A stretch of 49,584 nt of DNA from Nostoc punctiforme NIES-2108 (GCA_003326195.1 LXQE01000107.1:162949-212532), one strand, 5' to 3'. Shown: positions 8,606 to 16,740, counted from the first letter of the stretch. Program-made: numbers and translations. Notes: generated from the sequence alone by a model not told the origin.

Positions 8606-10858
8606 ATGCTCAACGTATCCACTCACGATTCTCAACAAAATCAGCAATTAATTGACAATACTGACTGGAACGTTATTGAAACGGAGTTTAACCCGACGCA
8701 GTTACATCACAAAGAAACCGTCTTCACTCTTGGTAATGGGTTGTTAGGAGTGCGGGGTACGTTTGAGGAAGGATATCCACAGGATTTTCCAGCCACACTC
8801 ATCCACGGTGTTTATGATGATGTGACAATTACTCATACTGAACTAGTCAACTGTCCCAACTGGCTGCCATTGGTGGTGAAAGTAGCAGGCGATCGCTTTA
8901 GTATGGACAGTGGTGAGATTCTCAACTACGAGCGTCGGCTTGACTTGCGCTTAGGTTTAGTTAGCCGTGATGTGCGCTGGCGTAGTCCTAGCGGTCATAC
9001 CTTAGATTTTCACTTCGAGCGTTTCACCAGTTTAGCAGACCAACACGTTTTGGCGATTCGCGCTCAAATTACATCGGTAGACTTTGAGGGTGAAATTACC
9101 GTTGAAGCTGGATTTGACAGCAAACCACATACCCAAGGCGTTAAACATTGGCGAACCTTAAACCAAGGTGGCATAGATCGGATTATCTGGTTAAACAGTA
9201 AAACTATCCACTCAAATATTCAACTTGGGATGGCAGCTAAGTTAGTGGTAGATGGCGACGAGACTGCACGCGTGAGCGTCGAAAATGCTTCTAGTTCTCC
9301 CATTTTGACAACCACCTTAGAGTTATATCCCGGAAAAACGGTAACTGTAGAAAAGATTGTCACCCTGTTTACTTCACGAGAGACAGAAATCCCCATTGCT
9401 GCTGCCTTACCAAGACTTGCTGATGAACCCAGATATACTACCCTATTGGCAGCTCACATTGCGGCATGGGAGCAAGTGTGGCAAGACAGTGACATTATTA
9501 TAGAAGGCGATCGCTTGGCTCAATTGAGCGTCCGTTATAATCTCTTCCAATTACTTGCTGTAACACCGCGTCACGATGATAGCGTGAGCATTCCTCCCAA
9601 AACCCTCTCCGGTTTTGCCTATAGCGGACATATCTTTTGGGATACAGAAATATTCATCCTGCCTTTCCTCACCCTAACTCAACCAGCCCTAGCGCGTAAC
9701 TTGCTCACCTACCGCTACCACACCCTACCAGGAGCGAGACGCAAAGCTCAAGAAGCCGGTTATCAAGGAGCGATGTATGCTTGGGAAAGTGCCACTACTG
9801 GCGATGAAGTGACTCCGCGCTGGGTTCCGGCTCCCAACGGTGAATTAATCCGCATCTGGTGCGGTGACATTGAAGTGCATATTACCGCAGATATCGCTTA
9901 TGCAATTTTGCACTACTGGCAGACTACCAACGATGATAACTGGATGCGCGATTATGGCGCGGAAATTATTCTTGACACGGCTGTTTTCTGGGAAAGTCGG
10001 GTGCAGTGGAACCAAGAGCGTCACAGCTATGACATCCTAGATGTAATTGGCCCTGATGAAAATCACGATCGCGTCGATAATAATGCCTTCACCAATCTCA
10101 TGGTACAGTGGCATTTGCAGTCAGCTTTGGCGCTGTGGGATTGGCTCAAACAAGCTTATCCTGAAACTTCAGCCCAACTAGCGCAAAAACTCAACTTAAC
10201 CACAGAGCGTCTGCACCATTGGGCAGAAATCCAAGAGCGTCTATTTGTCAATAAAGATGTTCAAACAGGTTTAATTGAGCAATTTGAAGGCTTTTTCCAA
10301 CTAGAAGACGTTAATCTCGCTGATTACGAACCGCGCAGCAAATCTTTGCAAGGTTTGTTGGGAATTGAAGCCACCAACCAAAAGCAGATTCTCAAACAGC
10401 CAGATGTATTGATGCTTCTGTACTTACTGCGCGATCGCTACGACTATAACACCCTCGCCACCAACTGGGACTATTACACCCAACGTACCGACCACAGTTA
10501 TGGTTCTTCACTAGGCCCAGCCATTAACGCCATCTTAGCTTGCGACCTCAATCAACCAACCGAAGCTTATACACATTTTCTGCGATCGGCCTTGGTAGAC
10601 TTAGAGGATGTGAGAAGTAACGCCGCCGAAGGAATTCACGCCGCCAGTGCTGGAGGAGTATGGCAAGCGGTAGTTTTTGGGTTTGGCGGCATTCGGATGA
10701 CTCAATTTGGCCCCGTTGCCTGTCCCAACCTACCACCCAACTGGACGCGTTTGAAGTTTCGTCTGCAATGGCGTAACGAGTGGTATGACTTCGACTTACA
10801 AGCCGAAACAGAAGTTAAAGTTCCCGCCTTGGCAGATACACGCTCGAAAATCGTCTAA
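8606..10858 (+). CDS. Glycoside hydrolase family 65 disaccharide phosphorylase
   Basis: 750 residues, the usual length for GH65. The order is an N-terminal beta-sandwich (LGNGLLGVRG near 42-51), a linker and an (alpha/alpha)6 barrel (FWDTEIF near 344). The catalytic-acid segment IGPDENH has Glu485 in the place of the known general acid of maltose phosphorylase, followed by VDNNAFTN. A short C-terminal sheet domain follows. The family reversibly phosphorolyses alpha-linked glucosides (maltose, trehalose, kojibiose, nigerose) to beta-glucose 1-phosphate. Specificity cannot be read from sequence here, and no beta-phosphoglucomutase neighbour helps. Cytoplasmic; no signal peptide. Confidence 0.93.
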   Translation: MLNVSTHDSQQNQQLIDNTDWNVIETEFNPTQLHHKETVFTLGNGLLGVRGTFEEGYPQDFPATLIHGVYDDVTITHTELVNCPNWLPLVVKVAGDRFSMDSGEILNYERRLDLRLGLVSRDVRWRSPSGHTLDFHFERFTSLADQHVLAIRAQITSVDFEGEITVEAGFDSKPHTQGVKHWRTLNQGGIDRIIWLNSKTIHSNIQLGMAAKLVVDGDETARVSVENASSSPILTTTLELYPGKTVTVEKIVTLFTSRETEIPIAAALPRLADEPRYTTLLAAHIAAWEQVWQDSDIIIEGDRLAQLSVRYNLFQLLAVTPRHDDSVSIPPKTLSGFAYSGHIFWDTEIFILPFLTLTQPALARNLLTYRYHTLPGARRKAQEAGYQGAMYAWESATTGDEVTPRWVPAPNGELIRIWCGDIEVHITADIAYAILHYWQTTNDDNWMRDYGAEIILDTAVFWESRVQWNQERHSYDILDVIGPDENHDRVDNNAFTNLMVQWHLQSALALWDWLKQAYPETSAQLAQKLNLTTERLHHWAEIQERLFVNKDVQTGLIEQFEGFFQLEDVNLADYEPRSKSLQGLLGIEATNQKQILKQPDVLMLLYLLRDRYDYNTLATNWDYYTQRTDHSYGSSLGPAINAILACDLNQPTEAYTHFLRSALVDLEDVRSNAAEGIHAASAGGVWQAVVFGFGGIRMTQFGPVACPNLPPNWTRLKFRLQWRNEWYDFDLQAETEVKVPALADTRSKIV

Positions 10859-10887
10859 TAGACTTTTTGCGTGAATCAAAGAGCTTT

Positions 10888-10932
10888 CACCCTAAATCCC
10901 TCTCCCAAGTTTGGGAGAAGGGGTTGGGGGAA
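10888..10932. repeat. Hairpin repeat 3' of the GH65 gene (possible terminator)
   Basis: About 30 bases after the GH65 stop, TCTCCCAA and TTGGGAGA pair around two bases. Flanking C-rich and G-rich arms (CCTAAATCCC, GGGGTTGGGG) extend the stem imperfectly. The CCCTAAATCCCTCTCCC-type palindrome is a widespread spacer repeat in Nostoc-like genomes. It may help end the GH65 transcript, but no T tract follows. Confidence 0.55.
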
Positions 10933-11095
10933 TGAGGGCAATAAACACTGGTGTTGTGAAGTGAATTTTCTTTGATCATATACGTATTAGCATATAAGTA
11001 TTATTTATTACAGAAAGTTTTTGTGCAGAAGATTTACGAGATGGGAACTCTAGCTAATAAGCTTAATTACAGTATCCCACCCAACACTGCTAATC

Positions 11096-13906
11096 ATGTC
11101 CAACTTTGCTCACTCCACATTGGGCCAATCTTCTTACCCTCGCTTGACTAGAAGCTTGAGTGCTGTTGAAAGTTGGGGCTTTGGTTTGACAGCTCATATT
11201 TCTTGGACAGCACTGGTTCCAGCAATTCATGCTGCTCTCGGTTCCCAAGCTATTTTTGTCTGGATACCTGCGGTGATTTTCGGAATGCTGCTCAACTATC
11301 AAGTGAAACGCTTAGGTATGCATTTCATCAATGTAGCTGGAGGAACACCTAACTATGCGACCAAGCTACTGCAAAACTACCCAGGACTAGCTCGCTATGC
11401 AGCAATTGGATACCTGCTCAATTGGGTTTCCTACCTGTCAGTGAATACAATCGTACTCAGAGATTTAATTAAAGTAAATTTGGAGCCGCTGGGTATTGCC
11501 TGTCCAGACATATTTCTGGATATTAGCTTTACATTGTTGCCCTTTATCGTGGCCTTTAGTGGGACTCGCGCCCTGAGTATTTTACATTTGTTTTTTGTCA
11601 TTCCAGCCTTTGGACTACTAATGACCTTCTGTATACAAGGTCTTGGCTGGTTAGCGTTTTCTCCGGTGAGTCCTGGGTTTTTTCCTAGCAGTTGGTCATC
11701 TTTGAGCTTTGTGGATTGGGCAAAGTGGTTCTTTTTCGTCACTTATGCAACCTACAGCTGTGAAACAGCTTCTTCCTTTGTTGCCGATAGCCGCAACCCC
11801 ACTCAAACGCTGCGGTTTCTAGACATTGCCGCCTGGATGATGCCACCCATCTTTTTGGGGGGTTCTTGGGTAGTAATGCGGTTGGCAACAAATCCCAACC
11901 TGAAAGACAATGCTTTCCTGAATCTGATGGCGGCTTCCCAGCTCTTTTGGGGAAGATTCGCTGGTGTAAGTATTTCTTTTTTGCTAGTAGCAGCTTGTCT
12001 ACTCGGTTCGGCAACGGTGGTTTCTAATTGCCCGCGAATTTTGTATCAACTGGCTTTAGATAACCACATTTCACCAGTATTTTCTGTGGTCTCCCGTCGG
12101 GGTGTGTTTGTCCCAGCATTGACGTTGACACTGCTATTGTGCTTAATCTATCTGATTTGGGGAGATGTGGCGCGAATCGTCGCTGTTGGTAACATCGGTT
12201 GGTTTGTCTCCTTTATGTTACTGCATCTGGGGCTTTGGCTTCGGCGCGATCGCTCAGAAGTTTTGTTTCCTCGCATATCTTTGGGCATTCTGCTGTTAGA
12301 AGTTGTAGTGCTGTTCGTGGGCGGATTTGCTTGGGGTTGGCTCAACTTGCTGATTGGGTTATTATTTCCCATTGGTGTTATGGGAATTGATGCGGTGATT
12401 CGCCGTATGGACTTCCCTGCATTCCATCCCAAGTGGTGGATGCGGCGATATCGCACGCGCCCTGTGGTAATCATTAAAGATTCAGTAATTCTTCAGGTGA
12501 GCATTCTGATTTTTTTACTGTGCAGCGCCGTGGCAGTTGGCTGGTTATTTGGCGTCAAACTTAATAAAGTGGCAACTGCGGGCGGTGAGAATATATTTGT
12601 GGTGCTACTGATGAGTGTGGCATTTGTGGGAGTAGCGATCGCTTGTTGGACAAGTTTACCGCAAGTGGTAGCGATCGCAGAAGCAAGAGTTGCTGCCGAA
12701 CACCTGTTTATTGTCGCCCAGGATGGTATTTTAGTCGTAGATAATCAAGGCATTATCCAGCAAGCTAACCCAGCCACTGAATCGTTTTTTGGTGTCAACC
12801 CATCTGAGTTGCCAGGAAATCACCTCAATAAATGGCTACCTGCATTAGTCTACTATCCAGAGCAGTGGACAAAGCGTAGCGAACAAATCCTAATCGGCAA
12901 TGGAAAAAACAGAACTCTGGAAGTTTCCATCTCAGATAGACCCCATCAGGATTTTCAGGAATATGTCGTGATTCTCCACGATATTACCCAGCGCAAACAA
13001 GCAGAGCAGATATTGCGATACTCAGAAGCACAATTGCGCCAAGAGGCAAAGCAGCTAGTATCTCAACTAGTGCATAGTGAAAAAATGTCCAGTTTGGGGC
13101 AGTTAGTAGCAGGTGTAGCGCACGAAATCAACAACCCAATCAATTTTATTTATGGCAATGTCGGCTATGCCAATCAATATATCCAAGATTTATTGAGACT
13201 GCTGCAACTATATCAGCAAAACTATCCTAATCCAACAAAGGAAATTCAAAAACAAACAGAAGCAATCGACTTAGATTTTCTAATTGCAGACTTGCCCAAC
13301 TTGCTAACTTCGATGACAGTTGGTGCGGAACGAATCACAGAAATTGTCTTATCTCTGCGAAACTTTTCCCGTTTAGATAACGCAGAGATGAAAGCTGTGA
13401 ATATCCATGAGGGTATAGATAATACCTTGATGATTCTGGAACATCGCCTCAAACATAAATCTAACAATCAAACAATTCAGGTAATTAAAGAATACGGCGA
13501 CCTGCCATTAGTAGAATGTTATGCTGGACAACTGAATCAAGTATTTATGAATCTTCTCGCAAATGCAATCGATGCTTTAGAAGAGGCAGTGGAAAATGGT
13601 GAGTGGGAAGTAGGGGAAAAAGCGTTTTCTAATCCCCAGATACGCATTCAGACTAAACTCACTAGTGAAAATCAGGTAGTTATTCGTATTGGCGACAATG
13701 GTATAGGCATTCCAGAAAAGGTACAAAAACAATTATTTGAACCATTTTTTACGACTAAACCAGTTAATAAAGGTACTGGGTTAGGTTTATCTATTAGTTA
13801 TCAGATTATCACTCAAAAACATCAGGGAAAATTAGAATGTATTTCTGCTTCTGGGCAGGGAACAGAATTTGTAATTGTAATTCCGCTAAACCAGCAAGCT
13901 ATCTAA
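11096..13906 (+). CDS. APC-type permease fused to PAS-histidine kinase
   Basis: 936 residues. Residues about 20-530 contain roughly 12-13 hydrophobic helices with the look of an amino acid/cytosine permease (LTAHISWTALVPAIHAALG, a GTRALSILH segment, a basic loop LRRDRSE). A PAS domain follows at about 535-640 (LFIVAQDGILVVDNQGII, then VVILHDITQRKQAEQ). A short coil precedes HisKA with His676 in GVAHEINNP. The HATPase domain has an N box in NLLANAIDAL, G1 DNGIGI and G2 GTGLGLSIS. The fusion suggests a membrane transporter or former transporter used as a sensor or transceptor, in analogy to SLC5-kinase CbrA. Ligand and transport competence are unknown. No response regulator is adjacent. Confidence 0.88.
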   Translation: MSNFAHSTLGQSSYPRLTRSLSAVESWGFGLTAHISWTALVPAIHAALGSQAIFVWIPAVIFGMLLNYQVKRLGMHFINVAGGTPNYATKLLQNYPGLARYAAIGYLLNWVSYLSVNTIVLRDLIKVNLEPLGIACPDIFLDISFTLLPFIVAFSGTRALSILHLFFVIPAFGLLMTFCIQGLGWLAFSPVSPGFFPSSWSSLSFVDWAKWFFFVTYATYSCETASSFVADSRNPTQTLRFLDIAAWMMPPIFLGGSWVVMRLATNPNLKDNAFLNLMAASQLFWGRFAGVSISFLLVAACLLGSATVVSNCPRILYQLALDNHISPVFSVVSRRGVFVPALTLTLLLCLIYLIWGDVARIVAVGNIGWFVSFMLLHLGLWLRRDRSEVLFPRISLGILLLEVVVLFVGGFAWGWLNLLIGLLFPIGVMGIDAVIRRMDFPAFHPKWWMRRYRTRPVVIIKDSVILQVSILIFLLCSAVAVGWLFGVKLNKVATAGGENIFVVLLMSVAFVGVAIACWTSLPQVVAIAEARVAAEHLFIVAQDGILVVDNQGIIQQANPATESFFGVNPSELPGNHLNKWLPALVYYPEQWTKRSEQILIGNGKNRTLEVSISDRPHQDFQEYVVILHDITQRKQAEQILRYSEAQLRQEAKQLVSQLVHSEKMSSLGQLVAGVAHEINNPINFIYGNVGYANQYIQDLLRLLQLYQQNYPNPTKEIQKQTEAIDLDFLIADLPNLLTSMTVGAERITEIVLSLRNFSRLDNAEMKAVNIHEGIDNTLMILEHRLKHKSNNQTIQVIKEYGDLPLVECYAGQLNQVFMNLLANAIDALEEAVENGEWEVGEKAFSNPQIRIQTKLTSENQVVIRIGDNGIGIPEKVQKQLFEPFFTTKPVNKGTGLGLSISYQIITQKHQGKLECISASGQGTEFVIVIPLNQQAI

Positions 13907-13974
13907 TTGTCAACATTTTGAAAGCAAAAATAAAAATTGTGATAATTATCCGTGTCCTATTTTCGGGTGTGGTA

Positions 13975-14100
13975 AATGATATCATGTCCGTATAATTAGT
14001 TATGATTTCCACAGTCATTGCACCCCACCCACAGCCCCTCCCCGCAGGCGGGGTGGGGTTCTTCAGGTTTAATAAGTAATCTAGCGGACATGATATGATT
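13975..14100. mobile_element. MITE-like inverted-repeat element with internal GC hairpin
   Basis: Terminal inverted repeats at 13975-13990 and 14085-14100 match at 15 of 16 bases (TATCATGTCCG core) and continue with weaker complementarity inward to about 30 bases. The roughly 68-base interior holds nested GC-rich hairpins, CCCCACCC against GGGTGGGG and CCCCGC against GCGGGG. There is no ORF. It sits between two converging genes, so it may act as a bidirectional transcript end. A mobile origin is inferred from structure only; I see no clear target duplication. Confidence 0.55.
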
Positions 14101-14156
14101 ATGTTTAGTTGCCGCTTGTTACCAATCTTGGGTATTTATTTCTGGGGTCATTTTGA

Positions 14157-15017
14157 TTAAACTTTTTTTGATAACTGCCAAAGTTGGATTTCATAACGCA
14201 GATGGCTCTCAAAAATTACCCGTGCTGTTAAACCTTCCGTAATCGGTTTTTCCAACCAACGCTTAAATGCTAAACGACCAAGTGCGTGTAATGGAGGGAC
14301 AGCGATCGCCACAACATCAGCAATATATTTAACTGTTGTCAGTCCAAAAGTACGGAAGTTATCAACACACAAATCAATCGTTGGCGCAATATGGGTTGAA
14401 ATGTCTTCAGTCTTGATTAAATTAAATCCAGATTTTTTCAACGCTATCTGGAGTTCACTGGCGATATGACAATTAGAAAAAATACCTTCTTGGTATTCGG
14501 CATCGAAACGCATCATGTCTGCAAGCAGTAGGTAGCCACCACTATCCAGTAAACGAGCCGCACCTTGAGCTAAATCGAGAGCAGCAATATATTGACTGCT
14601 TTCGCTAAATAAGATCAGGTCGTAGGAGTATGATTTGTTAAAATCTTCAAATCTCGTTAAGTAGAAAGGTACTTGACCATTGGTATTTTGAAAAAACCTC
14701 TCTTGCTGGAGTGCGTCGGGTGCTAATCCCTCAACACTGAAACCGCGTGAGCACAAATATGCCGCATTACCACCAATCCCACAGCCTACGTCAAGTACAG
14801 TTTTGATATCTTCTGGGATAAAACTCAAAAGTTTGGCTGTATAGCTTTCCTGCGCCACACGCAGACGAGTTAGAGTTAATTCTTCACCATGAGTAGGTAG
14901 TGGTTCCCAATACCCGTAATGGAGATAGGAGGAATTTGTGAGTCCAATATAATAATCTATCGCTGCATTTTGGTAGCGAGTTGGTTTCGGAATCTTGCTT
15001 GATTTTGGCTTGAGCAT
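14157..15017 (-). CDS. Class I SAM-dependent methyltransferase
   Basis: 286 residues. The SAM-binding motif I is VLDVGCGIGGN (residues 74-84), with an acidic post-I strand (VEGLAPD) and a motif IV-like region (YDLILFSESSQYI). The N-terminal SSYLHYGYWEP segment is typical of small-molecule methyltransferases (sterol, tocopherol, natural-product type). The C-terminal third carries a substrate-cap-like helical region. The gene starts 18 bases after the 154-residue gene stops and is the last gene of a run downstream of the cobalamin riboswitch, so it may belong to a B12-regulated unit. Substrate unknown. Confidence 0.85.
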   Translation of the reverse strand: MLKPKSSKIPKPTRYQNAAIDYYIGLTNSSYLHYGYWEPLPTHGEELTLTRLRVAQESYTAKLLSFIPEDIKTVLDVGCGIGGNAAYLCSRGFSVEGLAPDALQQERFFQNTNGQVPFYLTRFEDFNKSYSYDLILFSESSQYIAALDLAQGAARLLDSGGYLLLADMMRFDAEYQEGIFSNCHIASELQIALKKSGFNLIKTEDISTHIAPTIDLCVDNFRTFGLTTVKYIADVVAIAVPPLHALGRLAFKRWLEKPITEGLTARVIFESHLRYEIQLWQLSKKV

Positions 15018-15035
15018 TGAGGAATAAAGTAAGTT

Positions 15036-15500
15036 TTAGGGCATTAAGCTTGGTTTAAATTCTGACCATCGCTTACAAACTTGTTCGTAGCAATCGGCCG
15101 GAGTAATTTTTAGTTGGTGTAAAAAATTAACCTCAATCTGAGGATCAGCCTTTAGCACCAGAAGAATATCTTGATGGGGATTGTATGTTACCACTGCTGG
15201 GAAAATTGATGAAATCATGGATGAGCAGATTGATTGCGATATAGCTCCGCAATCCTGAAACGAGCGCAAGTAGAACCTAATCAGATCGGAGGGTAGAAAT
15301 TGCAGGGTGAAGGGAACTGTATCAAGACTTGTAATTGTAGGGTGAGTAACTTTAGTATCCACATCACAAATGACAACTCCCCGCCCAAATGACTGAAATC
15401 CCTGCCATCCTGTGTAGCCGATTACCAGCAGATTATTATGAATAAAGCTGTTTTGCCAGTAGCCAAAATTTCCTTGCCAGACACTATTGGAGGGTCGCAT
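15036..15500 (-). CDS. Hypothetical protein between a tiny ORF and a methyltransferase
   Basis: 154 residues with no family I recognise. The first 40 residues are rich in Trp, Tyr, Phe, Gly and Asn (WQGNFGYWQNSF). The remainder alternates short hydrophobic strands and helices, with four scattered cysteines and no membrane helix or signal peptide. A strong GGAGG lies 6-10 bases before the ATG, supporting this start. The upstream 28-codon ORF stops immediately before this ATG (TGA-ATG), suggesting translational coupling. The methyltransferase follows after 18 bases, so the two proteins probably act together. Confidence 0.65.
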   Translation of the reverse strand: MRPSNSVWQGNFGYWQNSFIHNNLLVIGYTGWQGFQSFGRGVVICDVDTKVTHPTITSLDTVPFTLQFLPSDLIRFYLRSFQDCGAISQSICSSMISSIFPAVVTYNPHQDILLVLKADPQIEVNFLHQLKITPADCYEQVCKRWSEFKPSLMP

Positions 15501-15587
15501 TCACTTCCTCCCATAAGACTTTTGTTTCTTCACTTCCCGGTTTTCACCAATGCAGGGATCGCCTAACCTTGCTGTTTTAATCTGCAT
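15501..15587 (-). CDS. 28-residue small ORF coupled to the 154-residue gene
   Basis: Reading the minus strand from 15587 gives an ATG, 27 further sense codons and TGA at 15501-15503, directly abutting the next gene's ATG. AAAGGAA lies about 10 bases upstream of its start, a good ribosome-binding site. The peptide is basic (MQIKTARLGDPCIGENREVK, then a Lys/Arg-rich tail), with a single Cys at residue 12 and no signal peptide. It could be a leader peptide for coupling, a small structural or regulatory peptide, or a modified-peptide precursor served by the adjacent methyltransferase. The last is only a possibility. Confidence 0.45.
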   Translation of the reverse strand: MQIKTARLGDPCIGENREVKKQKSYGRK

Positions 15588-15662
15588 CACTTTTTATTCC
15601 TTTTAAGATTAATGATTTAGGTACTAGAGATTAGAAACTGAAAAATTTTACCCAATTATCAA

Positions 15663-16133
15663 TTAACAACAACTTATATTTAATTTTGCCCACTTATTTA
15701 GTGGTGGAATCTTTGCCAAAATCCCCTTTCTCAAAATTTCCGGTCGTTCTGACCAAGGCAATAAACCATCGGGTTTAGCATAATATTGACTAGCACATTG
15801 CAAAACAGCAGATGCACTACCATCAACTGGTAAATCACCAAAGATATAAGTTGATTTACCTTCTGCTGTAAAGGCAATAACACAAGAATGGTTACAAGCA
15901 CTCATGCATTCAACTCCCTGAATGAGGAATTTATTTCGCAATTCCCAATCTTGTGCAAGTTCCTGAAGGTGTAGTAGTAGTTGCTCACCTTTACTTTCAC
16001 CAACTCGTTTACCATCTTGCCAGACGCTGGCACAGGTCGTGCAAACAAATAAACTATGTTGTTTGTCGAGCATTAATTTTGAAGTGTGTAGGATTAAGTC
16101 CGAAGCGCAGATATGACATGTTGTCGCAGTCAT
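15663..16133 (-). CDS. DUF1636 thioredoxin-like metal-binding protein
   Basis: 156 residues. Paired cysteines occur at C6/C9 and C31/C34, then C76, C80 and C84 in GVECMSACNHSC. The late group resembles a thioredoxin-like [2Fe-2S] ferredoxin site, where an N-terminal CxxC-type pair combines with C-x3-C. DUF1636 proteins are often found beside cobalt transport or cobalamin genes. Here a cobalamin riboswitch lies about 250 bases upstream, which supports a role in cobalt or corrin metabolism. The start ATG overlaps the stop of the upstream 90-codon frame by ATGA, implying coupled translation. Soluble; electron carrier or metal binder by inference. Confidence 0.82.
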   Translation of the reverse strand: MTATTCHICASDLILHTSKLMLDKQHSLFVCTTCASVWQDGKRVGESKGEQLLLHLQELAQDWELRNKFLIQGVECMSACNHSCVIAFTAEGKSTYIFGDLPVDGSASAVLQCASQYYAKPDGLLPWSERPEILRKGILAKIPPLNKWAKLNISCC

Positions 16134-16402
16134 GCAACTGCAACATAGCTATTGAGTAAATTTGGCACAAATGATGTTAAAAAAGCTTTCACGCTAGGGA
16201 AAAAATAGCGTAAATTACAGTGACACCAAAGCACAATTGTAACTATCAATAAACTGCCTATAATTTCATAGCCATGAGCAGTCCGTGGCGTATCTCTGGC
16301 ACTATGAGAGCGTGAAACTGATGTATCTTTGAAATATTTATGGCAATGTTCACCTGTACCTCGCAGATGGATGTAAGTTTGTCTGTTACTTTCGGCGGGC
16401 AT
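16130..16402 (-). CDS. Small His/Cys-rich membrane ORF between riboswitch and DUF1636
   Basis: A 90-codon frame whose TGA overlaps the DUF1636 start (ATGA), the best argument that it is real. The first half contains clustered His and Cys (EHCHKYF, RSHSARDTPRTAHGYE), the second a hydrophobic helix (IIGSLLIVTIVLW) with CHC. The His-containing segment loosely recalls the metal site of CbtB cobalt-transporter subunits, but order and spacing differ. The only ATG (16400-16402) lies inside the B12 box of the riboswitch, so the true start may be a later non-ATG codon. It may be a small cobalt-related membrane protein or a spurious frame. Confidence 0.4.
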   Translation of the reverse strand: MPAESNRQTYIHLRGTGEHCHKYFKDTSVSRSHSARDTPRTAHGYEIIGSLLIVTIVLWCHCNLRYFFPSVKAFLTSFVPNLLNSYVAVA

Positions 16403-16505
16403 TCTGACTTTGAGGCATAAGCTTCATTACAGCTGCGGGACAGCGCCGGATTTACACCGAACTTTCCCCCTTGCGTCTGATGGCTGATCCCCACCAGAAC
16501 CGATT
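16385..16505 (-). promoter_or_regulatory. Cobalamin (B12) riboswitch
   Basis: On the minus strand the conserved aptamer core is plain: GGGGGAAAGTTCGGTG, continuing into AAATCCGG, CGCTGTCCCGCAGCTGTAA and, after a short variable arm, the B12 box AGTCAGAATGCCCGCC. These match the class-I cobalamin aptamer (P3-P6 core and B12 box). AT-rich sequence with a TATTATAAAA stretch just upstream (about 16513-16522) could supply the -10 region. Binding of adenosylcobalamin normally lowers expression of the genes downstream, here the 90-codon frame, DUF1636 and possibly the following genes to 14157. Confidence 0.92.
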
Positions 16506-16609
16506 TGATATTGGTTTTATAATAGCATGATTATGAATGAATTTAAGAATACTTAAACTTACTGGTTCCAATAGCTACAATTTATCAGACGCGATGCCTG
16601 GGTTCGATG

Positions 16610-16740
16610 TAGCGATGTCTACGATGGTGACTGAGCTTTGTCGTACCACTTGCCTACGGTACGCTGCGCAAACGTGGAAGCAAGGCTACGCGCAGCGTCT
16701 CGTAGAGAAGTGCGGGCTACGCCTACGCTAACTCGCCTCA
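16610..16740. repeat. GC-rich palindromic spacer repeat
   Basis: Most of the 16506-16832 spacer that is not AT-rich is made of repeat modules such as CGCAGCGTCTCGTAGAGAAG and GGCTACGCCTACGC. The 22 bases at 16689-16710 recur exactly, in inverted orientation, at 42394-42415. A 64-codon frame across this stretch is composed of the repeat and is not considered a gene. Confidence 0.75.

Noticed and set aside
11090..12474. Minus-strand frames inside the permease-kinase gene
   Set aside because: Several short antisense frames with basic, low-complexity translation; the plus-strand frame is continuous and has clear domains.
16258..16494. CbtB-like gene in the second frame after the riboswitch
   Set aside because: A HALIVPEIRHG segment loosely recalls the CbtB His motif, but the hydrophobic helix is missing and part of the frame is the aptamer itself.
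16537..16731. 64-codon plus-strand frame beside the riboswitch
   Set aside because: Its second half consists of dispersed palindromic repeat modules found again at 42.4 kb; no RBS or family.
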